From CBDDBH01 sp965225625 (GTDB lineage: Bacteria; Pseudomonadota; Gammaproteobacteria; JADZEE01): a DNA stretch of 64,000 bases. A model generated the notes under the pieces. It saw nothing but the letters and a program-made list of their open reading frames with translations. It made no database searches and was not told the origin of the DNA. Made by a program: the position numbers and the translations under genes. The stretch is from the NCBI GenBank assembly GCA_965225625.1, contig CBDDBH010000022.1, positions 62,001 through 126,000 of the forward strand, written 5' to 3'. Positions 1-9,610 of this stretch are shown here, piece after piece. The stretch's first letter is position 1. Every line of letters begins with the position of its first letter.

Positions 1-110
1 GTGACGTCTTCAGCGGCATACGGGTACCGGAATTACGAAAACTCGCGCGCAGCTGCCGATCGCTTTCAATACGCGATACCAAACACCTGTTAGCCTCGCG
101 AATTCACTAA

Positions 111-392
111 AGAGAGATTCCCCGCTTTATTATTAATGGTGGATCGTTATCGGCTTGGCGACGCGAAATCTTTAGCCGCCGTTTACCGGCTGTACATGGC
201 GAACACTCGTTACATTCGCTCATTCACAAGGCGGTCGGTTGGATGCTGCGAGAAGCCGGTAATCGGGATCTGCAGGTCGAGGAGGACTTCCTTGTGACCC
301 GTTACAAACACATGCCGCGCACCATGCTGCGCTACGCTATCGAGAAGTTTCCGGAGCGCCGCCGCCAGGCTTATTTGCAAGGCAAGCGCTGA
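111..392 (+). pseudogene. C-terminal remnant of AlkD-like DNA alkylation repair protein
   Basis: An open frame without a convincing start runs to TGA at 390-392. Its last 55 or so codons contain LIHKAVGWMLREAG and MPRTMLRYAIEKFPE, which I recognise as the conserved C-terminal HEAT-repeat end of AlkD-type DNA glycosylases. These remove alkylated bases without base flipping. The same frame is closed by TAA at 108, and the residues before about position 205 do not resemble the family. Only the terminal quarter of a gene of about 230 codons is left, so I call a decayed fragment. No promoter or RBS is visible. Confidence 0.6.
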
Positions 393-589
393 TCATTGGC
401 CGCTCGCCGGTCCGATGAATGACAACTGCATCCTTGTTCAACGCAATGACGTCCGTGGGCGACACATTTTTGGGCGTCGACAAGCGTGATGAATGTAACA
501 TATTGAATTAAAAAGCTGATCTGCCTTGGCCCGAACCTTGCTGTGTAATTTTAAAACTGCTACCGTGCGTCTTTAACAGGGAGTGAGTG

Positions 590-760
590 ATGCAACAACC
601 TGCAGCTGGATCAGACTGGCTGTCCGTCGCTGAACAGATCGCCGAGGAGATTCTATTTAATTGCGAGGCGGGTGCTGATCGAGAAAGCACCGAAGCGCTG
701 GAATTCCTCCGCGAGGCGACCGAAACCCGCAAGGGCAAGCCGCAAGCCACCGATAGTTAG
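590..760 (+). CDS. Small acidic protein of 56 residues, unknown function
   Basis: An ATG at 590 follows the purine-rich stretch CAGGGAGTGAGTG, an acceptable ribosome binding site, and opens a 56-codon frame ending in TAG. The product (MQQPAAGSDWLSVAEQIAEE at its start, then a Cys, ending RKGKPQATDS) is predicted largely helical and amphipathic, with an acidic middle and basic tail. It has no signal peptide or membrane segment. I do not recognise a family. It stands alone between the AlkD-like remnant and the gamma-glutamyltransferase. The regular amphipathic pattern and the RBS favour a real gene over chance. Confidence 0.45.
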   Translation: MQQPAAGSDWLSVAEQIAEEILFNCEAGADRESTEALEFLREATETRKGKPQATDS

Positions 761-951
761 GGCCGAAAGCGCCCCGCCGCAACATTATCTTCTGCGCCTG
801 CGGGCGCAGCGATTTCTTTCACGCCACAATCTGAATTCTGAGTCCTTAAAGTGAAGCCTGGGTTCTTCAGGCAATTACGGTGTTCATATGTTGCCGCTAA
901 TCCATCGATGACCTAACCTTGCCCGTCGGCCTTGCACCTGCCAGAGGAATC

Positions 952-2586
952 ATGTCTGAACAAGCGTTGAGTGATTTGGAACGCCATGGCGTTCGCGCTA
1001 ATCCGTTTATTGCCGGTCGCCGTATGCCAGCCAGCCGCAAGGGTATGGCCGCGACAGCGCATCCAACGGCCACGCTTGCCGCGATCGACGTGCTGCGTGA
1101 CGGCGGTAGCGCGGCGGATGCTGCCATTGCTGCGGCGGCCGTACTCGCGGTCGTCGAGCCGGCAATGACGGGCATGGGCGGCGATGCTTTTTTCCTTTAC
1201 TACGACGCCAACTCGAAAAAAATCTCCGGCTTGAATGGTAGTGGTCGTTCTCCGCGTGGTCTGGGGTTGGAGGAGTTCGCGCGGGCGGTCGCTCAGGGCA
1301 TGTATTTCCGTGGCTGGCCGTCCGTAACCGTGCCCGGCGCGGTAGACGCCTGGTGCAGTTTGCACGAACGCCATGGCTCACTGAGTCTGAGTGCACTGCT
1401 GGCGCCGGCAATCGCGCTTGCCGAGCAAGGTTATGTGGTCGGCGAACGAGTGGCCCGCGACTGGGCGGATTACCACGAAGCGCTAGCGAACGATCCGGTC
1501 GCCAATGAGATCTATCTACTCAACGGGCGTCCACCGCAGTTTGGCGAGATGATGGTGAACCCCCGCTTGGCTGAGAGTTTGAAATTGGTTGCGGCAGAAG
1601 GCCGCGATGCGTTTTATCAAGGTCCGATCGCGGCAAAAATAGCTGACTATGCAGCGCAAACTGGCGGTTATTTGACGCGCGAAGATTTCGCCGAACACAG
1701 TTCGACCTGGGTGGAGCCGGTACATACAAGCTACCGTGACCATGAGGTGTGGCAATTGCCGCCCAACGGACAGGGTCTGGGCGTGTTGTTGATGCTCAAC
1801 ATTCTCGAAGGCTATGACTTGCCGGCAATGGAATTTAATTCGCCCGATTATCTGCATCTTCTGATCGAGGCTAAGAAGCTCGCCTATGCCGATCTGCATA
1901 CCTATATCGCGGATCCTGATCTGCGAAAGCTGCCAATCGAAGGATTGCTGGCGAAGGCGTATTCGACTGAACGCCGCGCGTTAATCGATCCCGCCCACGC
2001 CGCTGACAGCGTAGACCCAGGTTTACCCAAGAGTGGTGACACCACGTATCTAACCGTCGCGGATGAACAAGGCAATGCGGTTTCTTTCATCAATTCGGTA
2101 TACGCACAGTTCGGATCCGGTGTTGCCGGCGGCGACACCGGCATACTCCTGCAGAACAGAGGCGCCGGGTTTTCCGCTCAGCCAGATCACCTCAACTGTT
2201 ACGCGCCGGGCAAGCGACCATTTCACACGATCATCCCTGGCATGGTGACCAAAGACGGTCGCCTGTATATGTCCTACGGATTAATGGGCGGACCGATCCA
2301 ACCGCAAGGCCATGTGCAGTTTCTGCTTGCGCATCTTGATCATGGATTGCCCGTGCAGGAAGCCATCGATGTTCCGCGCTGGTTTCACGTAGACCGTTTG
2401 GATCTATTGATGGAGCACGGCACGCCGCGCGCAACCATGGATGCGCTGCGCGCTAAGGGCCACGCGGTGCAAGCTAGCGATTTCGCACCCTTCGGCGGCG
2501 CGCAGGCAATCGTGTTCGACCAGGTCACGGGCAGCTATATCGGCGCGTCCGATCCACGCAAAGATGGATTGGCACTGGGAGTTTAG
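952..2586 (+). CDS. Gamma-glutamyltransferase family protein
   Basis: A 544-residue Ntn-hydrolase of the gamma-glutamyltranspeptidase family, which cleaves or transfers gamma-glutamyl groups from glutathione-like substrates after self-processing into two chains. The large-subunit part shows GGSAADAAIAAAAVLAVVEP and GMGGDAFFLYY near residues 51-84. The small subunit would begin at Thr364 in GDTTYLTVAD, the expected autoprocessing nucleophile, and GLMGGPIQPQGHVQ lies further on. ATG 952 is preferred over an upstream TTG at 919 because AGAGGA sits just before it. No Sec signal is obvious, so it may be a cytoplasmic member acting on acylated amino compounds rather than periplasmic glutathione. 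It converges on the RND gene with a 20-base gap. Confidence 0.9.
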   Translation: MSEQALSDLERHGVRANPFIAGRRMPASRKGMAATAHPTATLAAIDVLRDGGSAADAAIAAAAVLAVVEPAMTGMGGDAFFLYYDANSKKISGLNGSGRSPRGLGLEEFARAVAQGMYFRGWPSVTVPGAVDAWCSLHERHGSLSLSALLAPAIALAEQGYVVGERVARDWADYHEALANDPVANEIYLLNGRPPQFGEMMVNPRLAESLKLVAAEGRDAFYQGPIAAKIADYAAQTGGYLTREDFAEHSSTWVEPVHTSYRDHEVWQLPPNGQGLGVLLMLNILEGYDLPAMEFNSPDYLHLLIEAKKLAYADLHTYIADPDLRKLPIEGLLAKAYSTERRALIDPAHAADSVDPGLPKSGDTTYLTVADEQGNAVSFINSVYAQFGSGVAGGDTGILLQNRGAGFSAQPDHLNCYAPGKRPFHTIIPGMVTKDGRLYMSYGLMGGPIQPQGHVQFLLAHLDHGLPVQEAIDVPRWFHVDRLDLLMEHGTPRATMDALRAKGHAVQASDFAPFGGAQAIVFDQVTGSYIGASDPRKDGLALGV

Positions 2587-2606
2587 GTTTGTTGTAGGAG
2601 CAGACC

Positions 2607-5600
2607 CTACGCAGATGTTGCCGCCGACACCGGCGTTCGCTTGAACTTGTTCGCCAGATCATCGAACAGGGTGTAAAACACGGGTATCACCACCAACGTC
2701 AATATCGTACTGGTGAACAAACCACCCACCGCGACGACGCCCAGTGGGCGTCGGCCCTCCGAGGCGTCACCAAAGCCGATAGCAATCGGCAGGATCCCGG
2801 CAATGGTTGCCATGCTGGTCATAAGGATGGGTCGGAACCGGATCACGCCGGCCTGCAACATCGCTGCTTTTGCGGACATGCCCCCGGCGGTGCGTTGGTT
2901 GGCGAATTCGACCAGCAAGATGGAGTTTTTGGTAACCAGTCCGATCAGAATTACCAGACCGACCTGGCTGAAGATGTTTATATTCATCGACGGAATGCGC
3001 GGCACGAACCGCGACAAGGTTTCTACGTATGCTGGGTGAGAGGGTGCATAGTGCATCCAGCCGTAAAGCATGTTGCCAGCGAAATCGACCCAACTGAGTG
3101 CATATAAAGCACCGAATGCGCCGAGGAACGCCATCGGCAAGGCAAGCATGACCGTAAAAGGATGAACCAGACTTTCGAATTGTGCTGCCAGTGCCATATA
3201 GACGACGACGAGCGCGAGCAGCATGTAGAAATATATATCGCCGCCGGTCTCTTTCAAATTGCGCACTTCACCTTGCCAGTCATAGGTAAATCCCGCCGGT
3301 AAGGTTTCCTGCAGAATAGCTACTGTTCGATCGACAGCGGTGCCAAGCGATACGCCGACGGGTGTCGCCTCGATGGTGGTAGAACGCAGCCGCTGGAACC
3401 GCTCAATCTTGTTCGGACCCGCGCCGTCAATGATATGTACAACATTGCTAAGCTGTACCAGATCACCATTACCACTGCGCACGAAAATGCGTTCCAGATC
3501 GGCTGGCCGCAAGCGTTTCATGCGGTCCAGTTGCACAATCACCTCATACTCTTTGCCTAGAAGTTTTATCTCGCTTAGATCTTCTCCGCCAAACAAAATT
3601 TGCAAGGTGCGAGAGATCTCCTTGATCGACACGCCAAGCGCACCGGCGCGATCACGATGTATCGATACTCGGATCTCCGGTTTCGTGAGCTCGACGCTGG
3701 AGCGGATATTGGTGAGATACCCCTCTTGCCACAGTCGTCCGATCAGGTCTTTGGCATAACGGTCGAGTTCTTCCAAATCGCCATGGTTTATCACCAATTC
3801 GAAGGGTTGCGCACCGAAACTGATCTCGACCGCCTTAGGCAGAATCATGAATGCGAAGGCTCCCTCGACTTCGTTGAACAAGCGTGCAGCGAGGCCGTTG
3901 GGTCCATCGACTACGTCGCGCGCTCGGCGCCGTTCTCCCTCCGCCAAATTGATGAACGACAATGCGAAATTTGCTTCGCCGGGACCGTTAAAAGGCATTG
4001 CCACACCGGAAAAACGGCTGGCTATTTCGGGTGCTGTCACAATGATATCTTCGGCCTGACGCAGCATGCGGTCGGTATATTCGACTGTGGAGCCCTCCGG
4101 CGAGAGCACCATCGCCAGTACCCACCCTTTATCCTCCTGCGGCAGAAACTCGCGTTCCAATTGAGTGAAGAAATAGGCCGATAAACCCAGCGTCGCAACC
4201 GCCAGGGCGACGATCCACACACGATGGTTCAGCGACCAGTACAGCGACCGTTCGTAAAAATTGCTCAAACGAGCGAAAGAGCGTTCGAAAAAATTGAACA
4301 CCCATCCATGATTCTGATCGTTGATGGGTTTCAGCAGCCGGGCGGCCGCGGTTGGGGACAGCGTCAGGGCGACGAATGCCGAGACTATGACGGACACGGT
4401 GAGTGCCGCGGCAAATTCGATGAGCAAGCGTCCGGTGATGCCGCCGATAAAGGCAAGCGGCAGGAACACCGCAATCAGCGACAGCGTAATCGTGATGATC
4501 GCGAAGGATATCTCGTGCATGGTCACGATCGCTGCGTCGAACGGGCTCATGCCGTTTTCGATGTGTCTATGGATATTCTCCAGTACCACAATGGCGTCAT
4601 CCACGACGATACCGATGGCCAGCACCAAGGCGAGCAGGGTAAACAGATTGATGGAATAGCCGAGCAGATACAGAACGCCAAAGGTGGCACACACGGAGAT
4701 AGGGATCGATAGTACCGGCAGGATGGTTGAGCGCACGTTGCGCAGAAACATGAAGATGGTGATTACTACCAGGGTAAAAGCAATACCTAGGGTCTGGAAC
4801 ACTTCGCGCACGGCTTTTTCGATATAAATGGACTTATCGTAATCAGTCCGTATTTCGATATCTGCAGGCAAATTCTTGTGCATCTCGGCGATGCGTCGTT
4901 TGACGGTTTTTGCGACCTCGACGGTATTGGCACGAGACTGGCGCACGACGCCCAGACCAATGGAAGGCACACCATTGAAGCGCGCAATCCCCCGTTCGTC
5001 CTCGACGCCTTCCTCGGCATAACCGATATCGAGCAGGCGGATTGCGTTGGCGCCCTCCTGGCGGATGATGAGTCGATTGAACTGCTCGACGGACTTGAGC
5101 TGGCCACGCACCTGGATAGTCAGTTCGCGCTCCAGATTTTCAACCCGCCCGCTGGGCAGCTCCACGTTTTGCTCCTGCAACGCCCGCTCGACATCGCCTA
5201 CCGTAATACCGCGGGCCGCCATGCGTTCCGCGTCGAGGCGAATGCGAATAGCAAATTTCTTCTCGCCTGCAATGATCACTGAACTTACGCCAGGCACGGT
5301 CTGCAAGCGATCCTTGATGATGTCGTCGGCGATACGGGCGACTTCCGTCAGCGGCAAGGTCTTGCTTGCCACGGAGGCCCACAAAATGATGCCGCCTTCG
5401 CCCTGCTGTTTGCGCACGACCGGTTCATCGATGTCGTCCGGTAGCTGGCCTCGTACTCCGGCGACCCGATCGCGCACATCCTGGGCCGCCAGATCAATGT
5501 CGCGACCCTGAATGAACTCGACATCGATACTACTGACTTCTTCGCGGCTGGTACTCGACAGGATCTTAATTGCCTCAGCGCTACTGATACCTTCCTCGAG

Positions 5601-5810
5601 CACCTCGGTAACCTCGGATTCGACGATCTCGGCGCTGGCGCCGGGGTAAACAGTCAACACGCTGACGATTGTTGGGTCTACGTCAGGCAATTCACGCACC
5701 GGCAGACGCGTCAAGCCAATAATCCCGAAAATAACGAGCGCGAGGCTCATCATCGAGGTCATGACCGGGCGATGTATGCAGATTTCGAAGAACGAACGCG
5801 GTTCGGCCAT
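2607..5810 (-). CDS. RND efflux transporter permease (AcrB/MexB-type, HAE family)
   Basis: This 1067-residue inner-membrane proton/drug antiporter has the expected length for the family and the AcrB topology: one N-terminal helix (MMSLALVIFGIIGLTRLPV), a large periplasmic porter domain, a helix bundle with LAIGIVVDDAIVVLENIHRH around residue 400 carrying the proton-relay aspartates, a second porter domain and a second bundle with GLVTKNSILLVEFANQ. It pumps small hydrophobic compounds in a tripartite complex. It is 39 bases downstream of its adaptor gene in one operon. No TolC-like channel gene is in the window, so a shared outer-membrane partner is inferred. The C-terminal tail is short. Confidence 0.95.
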   Translation of the reverse strand: MAEPRSFFEICIHRPVMTSMMSLALVIFGIIGLTRLPVRELPDVDPTIVSVLTVYPGASAEIVESEVTEVLEEGISSAEAIKILSSTSREEVSSIDVEFIQGRDIDLAAQDVRDRVAGVRGQLPDDIDEPVVRKQQGEGGIILWASVASKTLPLTEVARIADDIIKDRLQTVPGVSSVIIAGEKKFAIRIRLDAERMAARGITVGDVERALQEQNVELPSGRVENLERELTIQVRGQLKSVEQFNRLIIRQEGANAIRLLDIGYAEEGVEDERGIARFNGVPSIGLGVVRQSRANTVEVAKTVKRRIAEMHKNLPADIEIRTDYDKSIYIEKAVREVFQTLGIAFTLVVITIFMFLRNVRSTILPVLSIPISVCATFGVLYLLGYSINLFTLLALVLAIGIVVDDAIVVLENIHRHIENGMSPFDAAIVTMHEISFAIITITLSLIAVFLPLAFIGGITGRLLIEFAAALTVSVIVSAFVALTLSPTAAARLLKPINDQNHGWVFNFFERSFARLSNFYERSLYWSLNHRVWIVALAVATLGLSAYFFTQLEREFLPQEDKGWVLAMVLSPEGSTVEYTDRMLRQAEDIIVTAPEIASRFSGVAMPFNGPGEANFALSFINLAEGERRRARDVVDGPNGLAARLFNEVEGAFAFMILPKAVEISFGAQPFELVINHGDLEELDRYAKDLIGRLWQEGYLTNIRSSVELTKPEIRVSIHRDRAGALGVSIKEISRTLQILFGGEDLSEIKLLGKEYEVIVQLDRMKRLRPADLERIFVRSGNGDLVQLSNVVHIIDGAGPNKIERFQRLRSTTIEATPVGVSLGTAVDRTVAILQETLPAGFTYDWQGEVRNLKETGGDIYFYMLLALVVVYMALAAQFESLVHPFTVMLALPMAFLGAFGALYALSWVDFAGNMLYGWMHYAPSHPAYVETLSRFVPRIPSMNINIFSQVGLVILIGLVTKNSILLVEFANQRTAGGMSAKAAMLQAGVIRFRPILMTSMATIAGILPIAIGFGDASEGRRPLGVVAVGGLFTSTILTLVVIPVFYTLFDDLANKFKRTPVSAATSA

Positions 5811-5849
5811 ACTACCCTGCAGTCTAGATGACGGTGCTCACGAACACGG

Positions 5850-6932
5850 TCAGCCAGGCTGATCCGCGGCATCGGGAACCGCGATTCCATAGCGCTGGGA
5901 TCTGGGCGAGATGAGGATCTGACTACCTGGGCCCATTTTCTGCGAGCCCTCGACGACGATGCGCTCGCCCACTTCAAGACCGGTCAGAATCTCGGCGAAC
6001 CCGGATAAACGCAAACCCACTTCGACTGGGCGAAACTCCGCGCGTGCATCGGGGTTCATTACCACCACCGAGGCCTGGTCGCCCTGATAGGCGATTGCCT
6101 GCTCGGGTATGACGATGGCCTTGTCACGGGCGCGGAAAACCAGGTCCAGGTTCGCGAACATGCCGGGCTTCAAGCGTCGGTCGGAATTATCGACATAAGC
6201 CTTGACCAGAACGGTACGGCTGCGCTCGTCCAACTGCGGTGACACGAAGAACACCTTCCCGACAAAGTCGTCATCGTAGGCAACAGTGCGAATGGCTATG
6301 TTCTGGTCAACGTCCAGCTGTCCGAGATACCGCTCGGGGACGTTGAACTCAACGTCCAGCGGATGGATCTGCACCAGCGACGACAGCAATTGCCCTACGT
6401 CAACGAATTGGCCAAGGCTGACCACGCGCTCGCCCATTTGTCCAACAAACGGCGCAACGATGACAGCGTCGTCCATACGCTCATTGGCTAGCCGCAATGA
6501 CGCGCGGTTCGCGTCCAAGGTCGAACGGAACTGATCGAATTGTTGCTGCGAGATGGTTTTCTTGGCGAGTAGAGATTTGCCGCGCTCGAAATCATTTTTC
6601 GCCAGCTCAAAGCGTGCTTTGGCCTCTGCAACCTGCGCCTGCAACTTGGCATCGTCAATGCGGAATAGCACCTGTCCAGCTTCAACCGACGCGCCTTCAG
6701 TAAATCCGATATATGCGATCTTGGCTTCGATTTCACTGCGGATATTGATGAACTCTTTCGCCGCCAGATTGCCCACGAGCGCCAGCGTCTCTTCCAGGGG
6801 TTCGTGTTTGACCAGCGCAACGACGGCCTGCACCGGGAACTCACCCCCTGGCCCCTCCTGTGCGGGCGGCTTGCCGCAACCAGCGGTGGCGAGCGCTGTA
6901 ATGAACAGCCATCTCAGGTATTTTGACTTCAT
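5850..6932 (-). CDS. RND periplasmic adaptor lipoprotein (membrane fusion protein)
   Basis: A 360-residue adaptor that links the RND pump to an outer-membrane channel. The ATG at 6932 gives a lipoprotein signal (KSKYLRWLFITALATAGC) with lipidation at Cys19; an upstream in-frame start would add 11 residues before it. The order is typical: first lipoyl half (VGNLAAKEFINIRSEIEAK), helical hairpin with AKNDFERGKSLLAKKTISQQ, second lipoyl half (VIVAPFVGQMGERVVSLGQF), beta-barrel, and membrane-proximal domain. It is first in the operon with the pump gene. No regulator is adjacent, so control cannot be read from the sequence. Confidence 0.93.
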   Translation of the reverse strand: MKSKYLRWLFITALATAGCGKPPAQEGPGGEFPVQAVVALVKHEPLEETLALVGNLAAKEFINIRSEIEAKIAYIGFTEGASVEAGQVLFRIDDAKLQAQVAEAKARFELAKNDFERGKSLLAKKTISQQQFDQFRSTLDANRASLRLANERMDDAVIVAPFVGQMGERVVSLGQFVDVGQLLSSLVQIHPLDVEFNVPERYLGQLDVDQNIAIRTVAYDDDFVGKVFFVSPQLDERSRTVLVKAYVDNSDRRLKPGMFANLDLVFRARDKAIVIPEQAIAYQGDQASVVVMNPDARAEFRPVEVGLRLSGFAEILTGLEVGERIVVEGSQKMGPGSQILISPRSQRYGIAVPDAADQPG

Positions 6933-7066
6933 GCCGGAACGTGCTGCGGGTGGGAGCAAGGGCACCGTATTCTACGCCGTTTTGTGCGCCGCAGCGATTT
7001 CTAGCCCGCGGGCACGGCGTTTCCAATGATCACCGTTGATCGAAGCTGTCTTTGGCTCTTGAAACT

Positions 7067-7121
7067 ACCCCTCACTCCAAACCCCTCGCCCCTTGCGGGC
7101 GAGGGGTTTGGAGTGAGGGGT
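7067..7121. repeat. Perfect 25-bp inverted repeat hairpin (REP/MITE-like)
   Basis: Arms at 7067-7091 and 7097-7121 are exact reverse complements around the 5-base loop CTTGC. The outer ends read ACCCCTCAC / GTGAGGGGT, the same terminal motif as the 262-bp element at 61262-61523. It lies 146 bases upstream of the adaptor gene and only 4 bases beyond the stop codon of the epimerase gene. It could act as a terminator stem, though no U-tract follows. Confidence 0.85.
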
Positions 7122-7125
7122 CCTT

Positions 7126-7530
7126 CTAAGCCTGTTCAATCTCTATCAAGGTGCCGCAGAAGTCCTTGGGATGCAGGAACAGCACTGGTTTGTCGTGCGC
7201 GCCAGTCGCCGGCTCGCCGCTGCCGAGAACTCGGGCGCCGGTGGCCAGAAGTTGATCGCGGGCCTGGAATATGTCGTCAACTTCGTAGCATAGATGATGT
7301 ACCCCACCGGCCGGATTGCGTTCAAGAAAGCTCGCAATCGGCGAGCCCGTGCCGAGTGGATGCAGCAGTTCGATTTTGCTGTTCGGTAATTCGACGAACA
7401 CGGTGGTGACGCCATGCGCCGGCAGCGCCAGCGGCGCCGATACTGACGCACCCAGGGTTCCCCGGTAAAGTTCCGCCGCCGCGGCCAGATCCGGCACTGC
7501 AATGGCAACGTGATTGAGGCGTCCGATCAT
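7126..7530 (-). CDS. mce: Methylmalonyl-CoA epimerase
   Basis: A 134-residue vicinal-oxygen-chelate enzyme that interconverts R- and S-methylmalonyl-CoA in propionyl-CoA metabolism. Two beta-alpha-beta-beta-beta modules are visible. Likely metal ligands are His7 (GRLNHVAIAV), His78/79 (GGVHHLCYEVDD) and Glu130 (GTLIEIEQ), and HPKDFCGTLIE is the usual C-terminal signature. The length is normal. The mutase and propionyl-CoA carboxylase are not in this window, so the gene is an orphan of its pathway here. It is transcribed away from the C45-type gene, with 142 bases between the two starts. Confidence 0.88.
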   Translation of the reverse strand: MIGRLNHVAIAVPDLAAAAELYRGTLGASVSAPLALPAHGVTTVFVELPNSKIELLHPLGTGSPIASFLERNPAGGVHHLCYEVDDIFQARDQLLATGARVLGSGEPATGAHDKPVLFLHPKDFCGTLIEIEQA

Positions 7531-7672
7531 TGTCGTGTGCTGCTATGCGGTTTAGTTTCCGCACCGATCGTAATCAGCACCAGGCATCTTGTCATTGGGA
7601 ACTGCATATTTATTTCTCTCGCCCGTTGCTCGATGCTATCGTACTCCAACGCTGTTTCGAGATCTCGACACG

Positions 7673-8764
7673 ATGACCATCCGATATTTACCGCTGCGAG
7701 GCGGAGCGCGCGAACGCGGACAGCTGCATGGTACGGCCATGCGTGAACCGATCGCGGCCTTGCTGCAGCGTTGGGACGCGCATGTGCGCAAGACGGTTGG
7801 TCTCTCTCTCGACCATTATGTCCGGCGTTTCCTGCAGGATTGTGACTATCTGACCGCGACCGAACAGCAGGCGCCGCATCTCGTCGAAGAAGTGCGGGGC
7901 ATCGCCGACGGCGCACACGTCGCCTTTGATACCGCGTTCGCATTGCAAATTTCCCTCGATGAACACTGGCATCACTTACGTGCCTTGGAGATGGAGCGGC
8001 CGCTTGCCGTTGCTGAGCGCTGCAGCGCGTTTGCCGTGCAGCAGCCCGGTCGTTCAACGATCATCGGCCAGAATCAGGATCTGCCGGATTATCTCGACGG
8101 TGCGCAGGTGTTGCTCGATGTTGACGATCGCGACCACGATGTCCGCACATTGCTGCCGTCATTCGCGGGCTTCATCGGTTTGCACGGTGTCAATGATAAA
8201 GGCGTAGCCGTTTGCGTAAATACCATGTCACAGCTGGCCCGCCGGACGCAGGGTATGGCGAGTACGTTCGTGATCCGCGCGCTGCTTGAGCGCCACAGTT
8301 TTGATGATGCCGTGCAGTTCGTAAAATCTGTGCCCGGCACGGTCGGACTAAATTACGTCATTGCCGATGCTGACGCGGTCATTGATTTAGAAGTGTCCGC
8401 GAATCAAGTCGTAGAAACGAGGCCACATCCCCGGCGCGTCTTTCACACCAATCATCCGCTGGCGAACGCGGATCTGCACGTACCCGAGGACGTTGAGCAG
8501 GATCGCGCAATCGACGTTGCCGGTACCACCCGGCAACGCCTGCAGGTGTTGGACCGGGAGCTGAATAACGACGTATCTTTTGATGTGAAACGTGGCAAAG
8601 AGTTGCTGGCCTGCCGGGACGCTTTTGTCTGTCGCCATCACGAGGACCCGATCCCGGCTTTCACATTTACCAGCGCTGTGATGGAACTGGATGCGCCGCC
8701 GGTGATGCATATCGCCGCGGGCCCGCCGACGCACAATGCGTTTGAACGGTTCACTTTCAATTAA
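7673..8764 (+). CDS. C45 family autoproteolytic acyltransferase/hydrolase (isopenicillin N acyltransferase-like)
   Basis: A 363-residue Ntn-hydrolase of peptidase family C45, whose known members cleave or transfer acyl groups from amides. The likely self-exposed nucleophile is Cys117 in AERCSAFAV, preceded by LQISLDEHW and followed by the family-typical IGQNQDLPDY and later GLNYVIADADAVIDLE. ATG 7673 is chosen because the family match (MTIRYLPLRGGARERGQLHG) begins there. There is no signal peptide, so it is cytoplasmic. It ends 14 bases before the GST-like gene, which suggests one transcript. The natural substrate cannot be told from sequence. Confidence 0.8.
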   Translation: MTIRYLPLRGGARERGQLHGTAMREPIAALLQRWDAHVRKTVGLSLDHYVRRFLQDCDYLTATEQQAPHLVEEVRGIADGAHVAFDTAFALQISLDEHWHHLRALEMERPLAVAERCSAFAVQQPGRSTIIGQNQDLPDYLDGAQVLLDVDDRDHDVRTLLPSFAGFIGLHGVNDKGVAVCVNTMSQLARRTQGMASTFVIRALLERHSFDDAVQFVKSVPGTVGLNYVIADADAVIDLEVSANQVVETRPHPRRVFHTNHPLANADLHVPEDVEQDRAIDVAGTTRQRLQVLDRELNNDVSFDVKRGKELLACRDAFVCRHHEDPIPAFTFTSAVMELDAPPVMHIAAGPPTHNAFERFTFN

Positions 8765-8778
8765 CCTATGGTGATTAC

Positions 8779-9474
8779 ATGATCCGACTGCACCTTTTTC
8801 CGCCTTGGAATGGCGTTCAACCGTCGCCGCCGTGTGGCAAAGTCGAGGCTTACTTGACGCTCGCCGGACTGCCGTTCGAGCGCGTCGAGAGCTGGGACAT
8901 GGAGTCGGCACCCAAGGGGAAGCTGCCGTATATCGAGGACGGTGAAACCGTGGTGCCGGATAGCTGGTTCATAGTCAACTATCTCAAAGCCACGTACGGT
9001 GACCCGTTGGACGGGGGTTTGACGCCCGAGCAGCAGATGTTGAGTCACGCTTTGGGTCGGGTGCTCGACGAAAGTCTTTACTTCGCGATTGGATATTGGC
9101 GGTGGCTGGACGATGAGGGTTATGAAATTGCCAAGCAGGCTATGTTTGGCGCACTGCCCAGCGCGGAGCGCGATGCGGCAGCCAACGGCGTGCGCGAAAA
9201 AGCACACAACATGATGCACTACCAGGGGTACGGTCGACATAGCGCAGATGAATTGCTGGAGCTGGTCGAGGCCGACATGCAGGCTCTGGAAACTGCGCTG
9301 GGTGATAAGAAATTCCTGCTCGCCGATACACCCACAAGCGTGGACTGCGGCGGATTCGCGATCATCGAAAATACACTGAATAGCCCCGTATCGCCGCGAT
9401 TGGGCCAGGTTACGCGAAAGCACCCGACGCTGCTCGCCTACCTGGAGCGCATGCGGAACCGGCTAACTGGCTAG
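8779..9474 (+). CDS. Metaxin/FAXC-like glutathione S-transferase family protein
   Basis: A 231-residue two-domain protein. The N-terminal thioredoxin-like domain starts IRLHLFPPWNG and carries PKGKLPYIEDGETVVPDS, the form seen in metaxin/failed-axon-connection-type GSTs. The C-terminal helical domain includes FLLADTPTSVDCGGFAIIENTL. Bacterial members are soluble and may bind glutathione or other thiols; a catalytic cysteine or serine is not evident. It directly follows the C45-type gene with a 14-base gap and probably shares its transcript. Confidence 0.78.
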   Translation: MIRLHLFPPWNGVQPSPPCGKVEAYLTLAGLPFERVESWDMESAPKGKLPYIEDGETVVPDSWFIVNYLKATYGDPLDGGLTPEQQMLSHALGRVLDESLYFAIGYWRWLDDEGYEIAKQAMFGALPSAERDAAANGVREKAHNMMHYQGYGRHSADELLELVEADMQALETALGDKKFLLADTPTSVDCGGFAIIENTLNSPVSPRLGQVTRKHPTLLAYLERMRNRLTG

Positions 9475-9610
9475 CCCGTAACCGGGATTGCGTATTGCCG
9501 TTGCACTACTGGGGTGCGTTGTTAGAATAGGCGCCCAAGAACAGTGCGCCGCCTAGCCCGCTTCTTTTCTTAAATCGTTGTAAAACCAACTCGGTGTCCG
9601 TATCAGGGCA

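Noticed and set aside
913..1411. Long antisense frames inside the gamma-glutamyltransferase gene
   Set aside because: They follow the codon pattern of the sense gene, are Arg/Pro/His-rich and match no family.
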